Assembly: GCA_001940725.1 (NCBI GenBank)
Contig: MDVR01000079.1
Coordinates: 1-15,957 of the forward strand
Reading direction: 5' to 3'
From: Candidatus Heimdallarchaeota archaeon LC_2
GTDB taxonomy: Archaea > Asgardarchaeota > Heimdallarchaeia > Heimdallarchaeales > Kariarchaeaceae
Length of the DNA stretch: 15,957 bases
Shown piece by piece: positions 1-6,225 of this stretch. A program made the translations under genes and the position numbers. Under the pieces are notes generated by a model. The model searched no databases. It saw only the letters and a program-made list of their open reading frames with translations, and had not been told where the DNA came from. Each line of letters begins with the position of its first letter. The first letter of the stretch is position 1.

Positions 1-794
1 ATTTTACCACCTCGATCTCGGAGAGCTTGAGTGACAATGCTTAAAGCAACGTTAGTTGCTTCGTATGAGATCCCTGTCACTTCAATTAGTATATCTGTTG
101 TTTCCTCAGTAACGCGACCAACATCATTACTGTTGATTATTGGAGGCATTGACAAAACTAGTTCATTCTTATCATAAAGCATTGGAACTCGTTTATGAGG
201 ATCAAGAATCTGCCTGTATTCAATACCCTTAGGGTGTTGGTCAAATATTTCATCCACTGTAATTTTTTCTTCAAATTGCAAAGGCTGGAATTTGAAACTA
301 CGATCCACCACAGTATACTTTATTGGAGATTCAAGCATAGAAATATTATATATTCCTATAGAAGTCCTTTTTCGTTTTCGCCCATAGGAAAAATCCAATT
401 TATCCTGGATCTGAATCATTTGTTTAATCAAAAAATCATCCAATTTCAGTCCTTTTACAACTGAAGCCGATATATATGGTCTAATTTTTATCAACTCAGG
501 ATCCACATCAATTTCAAACCCTGAAGGAGATGCGGACAAATCTGGCACTCCAGTTAGACCATTTCTACCTCGCAGTATACGTGCAATTCCTTCAGCACTC
601 CATAAATCAGGTCTATTACTTGTCTTTATTTCTATATTTATCTTAGTATGACCATTTTCATCCGGTCCTTCTGGATCTGAATCAACTTCTGAAATAACAA
701 AAGCAAGTAGATCATCCATTTCCTCAGAATTAAGTGTGTAATCTAAGCCCACTAACTTAGAAAAATCTTCCATAGAAACATCTATTGTTACCAT
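1..794 (-). CDS. pheT: Phenylalanyl-tRNA synthetase beta subunit, N-terminal part (runs off left edge)
   Basis: This is the beta subunit of the cytoplasmic phenylalanyl-tRNA synthetase, which with PheS charges tRNA-Phe. About 264 residues are visible, from MVTIDVSMEDF to a C-terminal edge in the window border, so the tRNA-binding and catalytic-like C-terminal domains lie outside. The sequence is of the archaeal/eukaryotic type, with no bacterial EMAP/OB tRNA-binding domain at the N-terminus. Diagnostic stretches are TSNRPDLWSAEGIARILRG near residues 58-76, RKRKRTSIGIYNIS in the start of the B3/B4 editing region, and MPPIINSNDVGRV. The start ATG at 794 is preceded by a strong GGAGG (802-806) placed inside the last codons of pheS, and only 2 nt separate the two genes, so they are co-transcribed and translationally linked. 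Identification is confident. Confidence 0.95.
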   Translation of the reverse strand, partial: MVTIDVSMEDFSKLVGLDYTLNSEEMDDLLAFVISEVDSDPEGPDENGHTKINIEIKTSNRPDLWSAEGIARILRGRNGLTGVPDLSASPSGFEIDVDPELIKIRPYISASVVKGLKLDDFLIKQMIQIQDKLDFSYGRKRKRTSIGIYNISMLESPIKYTVVDRSFKFQPLQFEEKITVDEIFDQHPKGIEYRQILDPHKRVPMLYDKNELVLSMPPIINSNDVGRVTEETTDILIEVTGISYEATNVALSIVTQALRDRGGK

Positions 795-796
795 TT

Positions 797-2296
797 TTAA
801 TCCTCCAATTGTATTCCTGAGGAAACCTCTTGATCCCTCAACCAACTCAGGTTTTGAGTGAATAATTCACGAATATCTTTGATATTATACTTTGTCATGA
901 ATAATCTTCCTACTCCTAAACCCCATGCAAGTACTGGGTAATCAATTCCAAAGGGTTGTGTTACTTCTGGTCTAAAGACACCTGCCCCACCAAACTCAAT
1001 ATAACCCAATACTGGATGTTTAGCAGAAAGTTCAACTGATGGACTAGTGAAGGGATAATAATCTGGTCTGAATCTTACATCAGTAGCTCCAGCTACTTCA
1101 ACTGCAAATGTCTTTAGCATCCCGAGTAAATCTCTGAATGTTAAACTTGGATCACAGATAATGCCTTCAGTTTGATCGAATTCAACATCATGTGTGGCAT
1201 CAATTTGATCAGGTCTAAAACAACGTGCAATTGAGAAAAATTTAGCAGGTGGTTTCTCAATCTGGGCTAAGGTTCTTGCGGATATTGATGTTCCTTGAGG
1301 TCGTAGTAAAAGACGTGCAGCTTTTTTCGGATCCCATTTATACCTATGACCTAAGCTACCAGTCTTCCAACCATCCTCATGTGTTTTAGCGACATTTGAT
1401 ACGTATTCATCTTTTGAGAGAATGCCATGAGTTGGCGAATTTATTAACAAGATGTCACTATCTTCTCTTGCAGCATGATCTTGAGGAGCATTAAGAGCAT
1501 CAAAATTCCAAAATTCCTGTTCGACTAATGGCCCTTTCATCTCTTGGAAACCTAAACCAATAAGTTTGATTCTAAGATGATCCAAAAATTGTTTGTAAGG
1601 ATTATAGCGACCAGGATAAATCGTTCGGGGTTTGGTGGTCAATGAATATGGTTTGAAACTTACATTCTTCCATTTACCACTTGAGATTAAATTAGGAGTA
1701 AGTTTACTTACTTCTGCTACTTTTGTAATTGATTTTAATGCTTGCTTTTTGATCAATGGTGAGACAATCACAACTTTGCTTTCTGTAATTTCAATAAAAC
1801 CTCGGGAAAGCAAAATATCTCCAGTCTCTTTTTTGACTGAATTAGCACCCGTATTTAGATCATCCAATGCATCTTTAATCCCCTGCGAAAATGTTGAAGC
1901 TTGTTGTTGATCTAAGATTTTTGCCATTCCTTTATCTATGATAATAATGCCTGACTTTTTGAGAATTCCAATTCCTGCTGGAATGTCCCCTTTGGCAAAA
2001 CCATCTGTCGAATTCAAATCTTTCATCGACATCGGGCCATCCGAAAGTAATTCGATGATCTTGTGTTCGACCAATCCTTTGTTTGCTTCAACTCCTCTCG
2101 ATGTCAAAATATGATTTATTTTTGAAATCGTTTTGCGAGCGATCAGTTTTTCTTCCGCTAATGTGGCAATTGCACCTTCTAACTTACCTCTATCAATTTT
2201 AAGCTCTTCAACTAATTTAGGTACATCAATCTTTTTAGATTCAACAATTACTTCAAGAATCGTTAGATTTTCAGGCGTTAGCTGGATCTCTCTCAT
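797..2296 (-). CDS. pheS: Phenylalanyl-tRNA synthetase alpha subunit
   Basis: This is the catalytic class II alpha subunit that activates Phe and transfers it to tRNA-Phe. Numbering here is from a GTG at 2305 (502 aa). The preferred start is the ATG at 2296 (499 aa), because GGAG (2305-2308) sits 8 nt before it and would overlap the GTG. Residues 5-200 hold winged-helix-like modules, as in archaeal PheS and human FARSA. The catalytic domain follows: motif 1 region GFQEMKGPLVEQEFWNFDAL (252-271), motif 2 FSIARCFRPDQ to FDQTEG (357-381), the Phe-pocket region YYPFTSPSVE (416-425), and motif 3 with WGLGVGRL (461-468). Residue 337 in LLRPQGTSISAR is Gln where many PheS proteins carry a His that contacts substrate. 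The length is normal for archaeal PheS. It is the first gene of pheST. Confidence 0.96.
   Translation of the reverse strand: MREIQLTPENLTILEVIVESKKIDVPKLVEELKIDRGKLEGAIATLAEEKLIARKTISKINHILTSRGVEANKGLVEHKIIELLSDGPMSMKDLNSTDGFAKGDIPAGIGILKKSGIIIIDKGMAKILDQQQASTFSQGIKDALDDLNTGANSVKKETGDILLSRGFIEITESKVVIVSPLIKKQALKSITKVAEVSKLTPNLISSGKWKNVSFKPYSLTTKPRTIYPGRYNPYKQFLDHLRIKLIGLGFQEMKGPLVEQEFWNFDALNAPQDHAAREDSDILLINSPTHGILSKDEYVSNVAKTHEDGWKTGSLGHRYKWDPKKAARLLLRPQGTSISARTLAQIEKPPAKFFSIARCFRPDQIDATHDVEFDQTEGIICDPSLTFRDLLGMLKTFAVEVAGATDVRFRPDYYPFTSPSVELSAKHPVLGYIEFGGAGVFRPEVTQPFGIDYPVLAWGLGVGRLFMTKYNIKDIRELFTQNLSWLRDQEVSSGIQLED
802..806 (-). promoter_or_regulatory. Shine-Dalgarno sequence of pheT inside the pheS 3' end
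   Basis: On the minus strand GGAGG lies 7 nt before the pheT ATG and overlaps the last pheS codons and their stop region. It fixes the pheT start at 794 and suggests translational coupling with pheS. It contrasts with the leaderless starts inferred for many other genes here. Confidence 0.8.
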
Positions 2297-2377
2297 AATA
2301 TACACTCCATTTTGATCGGCTTTGAAACCTTTTCTTTTGATACTGATTGTTCAACTATATTGTTATTATTTCTTTCT

Positions 2378-2385
2378 TTATAAGC
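2378..2385 (-). promoter_or_regulatory. Candidate TATA box (CTTATAAA) for pheST
   Basis: On the minus strand CTTATAAA lies about 82 nt before the pheS ATG. Transcription starting about 25 nt downstream would leave a leader near 57 nt that contains the GGAG ribosome site, consistent with a leadered mRNA. The call is by sequence only. Confidence 0.5.
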
Positions 2386-2420
2386 TAATGAAATTCCAAG
2401 GCATCCGCTTCCTTTTGTTG

Positions 2421-2442
2421 ATAGTACTATGAGATTAATCTC
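2421..2442. repeat. Two abutting perfect palindromes upstream of pheS
   Basis: ATAGTACTAT (2421-2430) and GAGATTAATCTC (2431-2442) are each exact self-complements and touch without a gap. They lie between the 3' end of the small membrane-protein gene and the candidate pheS TATA box, about 36 nt upstream of that box. They could be operator half-sites for pheST or chance in AT-rich DNA. Confidence 0.4.
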
Positions 2443-2504
2443 TTTTAATCTATTGGTTATTATATGGACTTAACTTATTGGTGTAGTCAAAAATAAATGA
2501 TATG

Positions 2505-2714
2505 TTAACTATCACCATTTATTATTGGCTGATGACGGATATCAAGTTTAGCCACCCCCATCTCCCCAGATCGATTAATTGCAAATTTAGTCCCAAGAGA
2601 TCCTAGAATTACAGAAAATATGGTTGAAAGTATTAATGCAGTAATTATTTTATTAGCCATATCATCTAGACCATTATCTATTAGAATTTGGGCAATTAAA
2701 GTAACAAGTGACAA
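2505..2714 (-). CDS. Small single-pass membrane protein, unknown family
   Basis: The predicted 69-aa protein has one hydrophobic segment, IITALILSTIFSVILGSLG at residues 23-41, and a polar C-terminus ending in IRHQPIINGDS. I do not recognise a family. The start is a TTG at 2714. A TATA-like TATTTAAT (2735-2742 on this strand) is centred about 25 nt upstream, which would give a leaderless mRNA beginning at the TTG, and this raises confidence in both gene and start. The GGGGG tract a few bases upstream could alternatively act as a weak ribosome site. It lies 160 nt downstream of the SNARE-like gene on the same strand, and a hairpin in the gap suggests separate transcription. Confidence 0.5.
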   Translation of the reverse strand: MSLVTLIAQILIDNGLDDMANKIITALILSTIFSVILGSLGTKFAINRSGEMGVAKLDIRHQPIINGDS

Positions 2715-2734
2715 TGTGACGCCCCCTTGCTCAA

Positions 2735-2742
2735 ATTAAATA
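2735..2742 (-). promoter_or_regulatory. TATA-like box for the small membrane protein gene
   Basis: TATTTAAT on the minus strand is centred near 2738.5, 24-25 nt before the TTG at 2714. It is embedded in an imperfectly spaced dyad AAATTAA/TTAATTT (2733-2750). Confidence 0.45.
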
Positions 2743-2772
2743 CTTAATTTGAATTTCTTATTTTTTAATAAA

Positions 2773-2792
2773 TTTCCTATAAAAATAGGAAA
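2773..2792. repeat. Perfect 8-bp hairpin between SNARE-like gene and small membrane protein gene
   Basis: TTTCCTAT (2773-2780) and ATAGGAAA (2785-2792) are exact inverted repeats with a 4-nt loop, set in A/T-rich flanks. It lies about 82 nt past the stop of the upstream minus-strand gene and could help end that transcript. No long T-run follows the stem directly, so a terminator call is only tentative. Confidence 0.4.
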
Positions 2793-2874
2793 ATTCATAT
2801 AAAATTAATACAAGCCCTAGATATTAAATTTCAAATGTCTTCAATTTATTTAAGAAATCCATTATTAGTTATCG

Positions 2875-3600
2875 TTATGCGAGAACTAATTTATTTAAAA
2901 TAACAGCGGTTGCTGATCCTGCAACTACCAACATAATTACTCGGTTACCTGTAAGTTTTCGAGATATTTTTATTAACATTTCTTGTGCTTTATCGAGTTT
3001 ACTATCAAGGACATCTATCTTTTCATCGATATTCACAAGCACAACACCCTGTTCATCTAATTGCCCAGCCATATTATCCAGAGCTGATTTAATTAAAGAA
3101 ATTTGTGCATTTAAGTTATTCATTGACTCTGAAACATTATTTTCCATAGAATTAATCCTCGATTCAAGTTCGTTCATGGCTTTTTCTGATGTTTCTCCTG
3201 GAATTGCGACATTAATTGCTGCCTGACCCAACATCTCCATTGATGATTTTCCTGAAGAAATAATTATTTCTAATTTTTTCAAGTTATCTTCTAATTCAGA
3301 TAGATTCGATCGATTAGACTTAATACGTTTAATTCGGCTATCTTCGGTTTTCATTTTTTCTGCTTGCAGAAAACTTGGTAATTTAGATTGCAGTTTCCTC
3401 CAAGTCGATCTTTCTTCATCAAGTTGTTTTTCATAGCCCTCTTCGAAATCCTCAAAAACGTGTTTCATCGACCCTACAATATCGGTCAAATCGGATAGTG
3501 TCTCTTGCATTAACTCATCTGCATCAGGACCACGCCCAAATTTTTCTCCAATTTTCCGAGCTAAACTTTTCTTCTTTTTCTGTTTTTGTTCTTGTTCCAT
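2875..3600 (-). CDS. SNARE-like tail-anchored coiled-coil protein (Qc-SNARE-like)
   Basis: Numbering is from an ATG at 3615 (246 aa). I prefer the ATG at 3600 (241 aa), because a TTTATAA box at 3624-3630 would place the transcript start near 3602. A basic N-terminus (KQKKKK) and two helical stretches (about 35-75 and 88-125) precede a coiled coil (about 142-221) and a tail membrane segment, VIMLVVAGSATAVILNKLVL (226-245). In the coiled coil, SNARE spacing gives hydrophobic layers at M165, L168, I172, I175, L179, M182, L186, then Q189 as the only polar layer, then L193, I196, I200, L203, L207, A210, L214, I217. These match layers -7 to +8 with a zero-layer Gln. The stretch GQLDEQGVVL closely resembles the central part of syntaxin-6-type Qc-SNAREs as I recall it. 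Eukaryotic SNAREs drive membrane fusion, and SNARE-like proteins have been reported in Heimdallarchaeota. Fusion activity here is inference. A plain tail-anchored coiled coil is the alternative. Confidence 0.7.
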   Translation of the reverse strand: MEQEQKQKKKKSLARKIGEKFGRGPDADELMQETLSDLTDIVGSMKHVFEDFEEGYEKQLDEERSTWRKLQSKLPSFLQAEKMKTEDSRIKRIKSNRSNLSELEDNLKKLEIIISSGKSSMEMLGQAAINVAIPGETSEKAMNELESRINSMENNVSESMNNLNAQISLIKSALDNMAGQLDEQGVVLVNIDEKIDVLDSKLDKAQEMLIKISRKLTGNRVIMLVVAGSATAVILNKLVLA

Positions 3601-3623
3601 AATATCACAATACATCTTTAGAA

Positions 3624-3630
3624 TTATAAA
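3624..3630 (-). promoter_or_regulatory. TATA box (TTTATAA) of the SNARE-like gene
   Basis: On the minus strand TTTATAA is centred 27 nt before the ATG at 3600, but only about 12 nt before the alternative ATG at 3615. It therefore supports the internal start and a nearly leaderless mRNA. AATCGATTGG lies directly upstream at 3632-3641. Confidence 0.55.
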
Positions 3631-3712
3631 GCCAATCGATTAAGATTAAACATATATCAAGATAAAACACTCCCCATTCCCGAACGGGTATATTTTAACA
3701 AACAATAAAGAT

Positions 3713-3720
3713 TATATTTA
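3713..3720 (+). promoter_or_regulatory. TATA-like box (TATATTTA) of the DinB-like gene
   Basis: TATATTTA is centred near 3716.5, predicting a transcript start near 3741, between the TTG at 3736 and the ATG at 3748. This favours the ATG with a leader of only a few bases. Confidence 0.4.
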
Positions 3721-3747
3721 CAAAGATGTGTTCGATTGAACAATAAA

Positions 3748-4176
3748 ATGATCAAAATATTGAGTAAACGTTTTGAAATTGCCTTTAATTTAACTTATGA
3801 TTTGTATAATTCGATACATGAGAACAATTTAATTTTAAAAATAGATAACCTTCCTTCAAATTCAATTGGGAATCAAGCTTGGTGTATTGTGGGGGCCAGA
3901 GAATCTTACTTTAATGCAATTAAAAAATCTGGATGGATTGGCTTCAATTGCAGTTTAGATAATTACAATGATAAAATTGAGATCTTACAGTTATTGTCAT
4001 CTACCAGAAAAACGATTCTAGAATTTTTGAATGCTATTACATTATCATTTGAACAAGTCGAATTTGCTTTTAAATTATTAGAACATGAAATTCAACATCA
4101 TGGTCAACTGATTAGATATTTTTATAGTAACAAATTTGAATTTCCCAAAAGTTGGAAGGATAGGTATTCAGTTTAA
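3748..4176 (+). CDS. DinB-like four-helix-bundle protein
   Basis: Numbering is from an in-frame TTG at 3736 (146 aa); the ATG at 3748 is residue 5 and the more likely start. The all-helical sequence resembles the DinB/YfiT-like superfamily of metal-binding four-helix bundles. IGNQAWCIVGARESYFNAI (44-62) is the typical second-helix region, and HEIQHHGQLIRYF (117-129) is the C-terminal helix with the H-x3-H pair (H117, H121) that usually binds a metal. The first metal-ligand His expected near residues 45-48 appears to be replaced by N/Q, so metal binding may be altered. Members include thiol transferases and damage-inducible proteins of unknown activity, so no reaction can be assigned. It is divergent from the SNARE-like gene across about 150 nt. 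Confidence 0.7.
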   Translation: MIKILSKRFEIAFNLTYDLYNSIHENNLILKIDNLPSNSIGNQAWCIVGARESYFNAIKKSGWIGFNCSLDNYNDKIEILQLLSSTRKTILEFLNAITLSFEQVEFAFKLLEHEIQHHGQLIRYFYSNKFEFPKSWKDRYSV

Positions 4177-4217
4177 TCAATCATCGCATTTCATGACCTA
4201 CAATTTAAGTATTCGAA

Positions 4218-4240
4218 GTTTGAATAAAAGTTATTCAAAC
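4218..4240. promoter_or_regulatory. Perfect palindrome before the 344-aa gene, operator-like
   Basis: GTTTGAATAA (4218-4227) and TTATTCAAAC (4231-4240) are exact 10-bp inverted repeats with a 3-nt spacer. The right arm ends 15 nt before the ATG at 4256, just upstream of GAGGT (4246-4250). If a TATA-like ATTTAAGT (4203-4210) is used, transcription would begin inside the dyad, a place where a bound protein would block the promoter. As RNA it could also form a hairpin beside the ribosome site. Confidence 0.55.
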
Positions 4241-4255
4241 AATCTGAGGTAAAGA

Positions 4256-5290
4256 ATGAAGAAATTAGACATTGAAAAAAGTGATTCATATCTTGAAGCC
4301 GAAAACACAATCAAATACCTCAAGGTTCTGAAAGAATATTATGAAAGTGATGATAATTTCGATCAACTTGAATTAGGCGATATCAAGTTAAGAGAGCTTT
4401 TCAGATTTATGTCAGATAATGAATTTGCAAAAAAGGGATTTGTTGAAGAAGAAGATCGGAAAAAATTTATTTCAAACATTACCGATGAAATAACTCAAAT
4501 CCAAGCCGATCTAAAAAAGGCCAGATTATCTGAAATCCAAGATAAAGAATTGAATTCAATACTTATCATTCCCTCATGGAGTAAAGTCATAGGCTATAAG
4601 ACAAAAGGATTTTACCTTAACAAACCCGTTCTTGAACTTAAGAAAGATACAATTATCATGTTATCCTATGATATACTGGATGTAAAGGATAAGTATGGTA
4701 AGGAGTATGCGATATTAGCAGGACCAGGTATATTCTATACAGAATTTTCTTTGGATAGTGGATCTAATATTACTAATTTTAGGGAAATAAATATGATATT
4801 GCTTCCATTAACCATGTTGGATAAATTATTAAGTGCACCTCAAATTTTTGAAAGCAAGATTGAGGCAACAATAAATGAGTTAATTTCAATCGTACCATTC
4901 TCTCTAATTGAGGAAGTTCACACCGTACAAGCACTCCTCAGAGGAATTATATCAAGAAATATATTTATGCCAAATAAGAATGCAGTTGATGTATTCATGA
5001 AGGAGATTGAAAATCCTTCAAGTTATCATCCCAGAGAAGGAATAAAAATGCTTTCAGCTCATGAAGAATATTTCAACCGATTACTTTTATCAGTAGCACC
5101 TTCTGAAACTAAAGGTGATTCATCAATTAATATTACTTCTGCAGGTATTGCTTCAATTCTAATTGATACAGCATTGGTTGATGAATTTTTTGAGCCAAAA
5201 GAGAGAGATCGCTTATTATTACTATTTAAGGACTTAAAACGAGAATTTAATGAAACTGGTAAAAGTTTAATCGAAGATTTCATGCCTTAA
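4256..5290 (+). CDS. Conserved-looking protein of unknown function, 344 aa
   Basis: I do not recognise this protein. It is soluble, acidic and without a signal peptide or membrane segment. Residues 1-100 look helical and charged. Residues about 100-190 look beta-rich (LNSILIIPSWSKVIGYKTKG, then YAILAGPGIFYTEF). Residues 195-344 are again helical, ending FKDLKREFNETGKSLIEDFMP. The ATG at 4256 is well supported by GAGGT 5 nt upstream, a classical Shine-Dalgarno site, which is rare among the genes here. The palindrome just before it suggests tight control. It is the second of two plus-strand genes after the DinB-like gene (80-nt gap) and ends 17 nt from the convergent TrmB-like gene. No function is proposed. 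Confidence 0.85.
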   Translation: MKKLDIEKSDSYLEAENTIKYLKVLKEYYESDDNFDQLELGDIKLRELFRFMSDNEFAKKGFVEEEDRKKFISNITDEITQIQADLKKARLSEIQDKELNSILIIPSWSKVIGYKTKGFYLNKPVLELKKDTIIMLSYDILDVKDKYGKEYAILAGPGIFYTEFSLDSGSNITNFREINMILLPLTMLDKLLSAPQIFESKIEATINELISIVPFSLIEEVHTVQALLRGIISRNIFMPNKNAVDVFMKEIENPSSYHPREGIKMLSAHEEYFNRLLLSVAPSETKGDSSINITSAGIASILIDTALVDEFFEPKERDRLLLLFKDLKREFNETGKSLIEDFMP

Positions 5291-5307
5291 CAATGGTTTT
5301 CATAATT

Positions 5308-6129
5308 TTATTTCAATATTTCCAAATCTATTGCGTCTTTCGTTTCTATTTGATAATTAATCTGAGTGCAACAATTTGAATTATTCCAGCAAGAATCAAT
5401 GTATTCTACTAATAGTTGATCATCAGTTAACATCGCAACACTTTCCTGTTTTCTGTGAGTTATACTCAACATAGTTTTTTGATCTCTTACAATATAGCTA
5501 TTTTCTTGAGTAATAGATGTTTTAAATTTTAATAGTTTTTCTGAAGTACTGATGAAATCTTCCAATCCAGGTGTTAGAGATTGAGGTAACGCTAATTCGA
5601 CCTTTATACCTCGAGAGATTAATTTCGGTATCTCAGAAATTACTGTGTCAATAAATGGTTCAAAATTCTCTGATAAAATTAATACGATTTTTACTTTTGT
5701 ATTTTTCATTATTCTCAGAATTTCGCTGAAAATAGAATTATCCCTATATAGATAGGCAACAGGTCCCAATTCTTGTTCCTCGGGGTTCCAAGAATTAATA
5801 ACTTGTTGATTTAATAAAGATAATCCGGTTTTTTTATTTTCAAGCTCTTTAGAGTAATTATTATTCATGAATTCTTCTAGAGTTCGAGGATTAGTAAAAT
5901 AGTATCGAGATGGACGATGATTTGATTCTTTTAAAATCAATCCTAAATTAACCAATAATTTTAGAGCTGGATAAACCTTGGAATCAGGCAATCCCGTCTC
6001 ATCACAAATATCCTTCACAGTATCTTTCAAAGGATTACGAATTAAATGAGTTAGAATCCTAGTTTCATGGATCGATTGAAAATATCCAGTCTGGTTGAGT
6101 AATTCTAATAGAGAGAGTTTTGTATTCAT
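5308..6129 (-). CDS. TrmB-family-like transcriptional regulator, probable arsenic-responsive repressor
   Basis: The 273-aa protein has an N-terminal winged helix (about 17-80, with VKDICDETGLPDSKVYPALK as the HTH and YYFTNP closing the wing), a coiled linker (85-115), and a PLD-like effector domain without the catalytic HKD motif (about 120-260, with KIVLILSENFEPF and GIKVELALP). This is the layout of archaeal TrmB-type regulators. Near the C-terminus Cys247, Cys253 and Cys254 form a C-x5-CC cluster. Vicinal and spaced cysteines bind As(III) in ArsR regulators, and the gene is divergent from arsM, so I infer arsenite sensing. The ATG at 6129 has an AATAAAAG-containing (minus CTTTTATT) TATA-like box about 25 nt upstream, implying a leaderless mRNA. 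Control of arsM and itself through the shared dyad at 6161-6194 is likely. Family is fairly sure; ligand is inference. Confidence 0.8.
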   Translation of the reverse strand: MNTKLSLLELLNQTGYFQSIHETRILTHLIRNPLKDTVKDICDETGLPDSKVYPALKLLVNLGLILKESNHRPSRYYFTNPRTLEEFMNNNYSKELENKKTGLSLLNQQVINSWNPEEQELGPVAYLYRDNSIFSEILRIMKNTKVKIVLILSENFEPFIDTVISEIPKLISRGIKVELALPQSLTPGLEDFISTSEKLLKFKTSITQENSYIVRDQKTMLSITHRKQESVAMLTDDQLLVEYIDSCWNNSNCCTQINYQIETKDAIDLEILK

Positions 6130-6150
6130 ATCCTACAATAAATATTTGTG

Positions 6151-6158
6151 AATAAAAG
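6151..6158 (-). promoter_or_regulatory. TATA-like box (CTTTTATT) of the TrmB-like gene
   Basis: On the minus strand CTTTTATT is centred near 6154.5, about 25 nt before the ATG at 6129, predicting a leaderless transcript. It lies just outside the left arm of the 6161-6194 dyad. Confidence 0.5.
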
Positions 6159-6160
6159 AC

Positions 6161-6194
6161 CTTTCTACTTTTACATAGTAGTAAAGTAGGAAAG
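6161..6194. promoter_or_regulatory. Operator-like dyad between the TrmB-like gene and arsM
   Basis: CTTTCTACTTTTAC (6161-6174) and GTAAAGTAGGAAAG (6181-6194) form an imperfect inverted repeat with a 6-nt spacer; the core CTACTTT/AAAGTAG is exact. Its centre, near 6177.5, is about 23-24 nt from the TATA-like boxes on each side (6151-6158 and 6198-6205). A single bound dimer could therefore cover both promoters. Confidence 0.7.
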
Positions 6195-6197
6195 TGA

Positions 6198-6205
6198 TTA
6201 TATAT
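6198..6205 (+). promoter_or_regulatory. TATA box (TTATATAT) of arsM
   Basis: TTATATAT is centred near 6201.5, 24-25 nt before the arsM ATG at 6226, predicting a leaderless mRNA. The operator-like right arm ends 3 nt upstream, where the BRE element would lie. Confidence 0.6.
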
Positions 6206-6225
6206 TAGTAGTCGGATAATATATT

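Noticed and set aside
195..464. An 89-codon plus-strand reading frame
   Set aside because: It lies fully inside pheT on the opposite strand, has low-complexity composition and no recognisable motif; pheT is clearly the real gene.
2297..2305. GTG at 2305 as the pheS start
   Set aside because: The GGAG ribosome site would overlap this GTG, while it is 8 nt from the ATG at 2296.
3680..3691. CCCG/CGGG inverted match (CCCGAACGGG) in the SNARE-like/DinB-like gap as an operator
   Set aside because: The arms are only 4 bp with a 2-nt spacer. It is GC-rich against its surroundings but too short to call a site.
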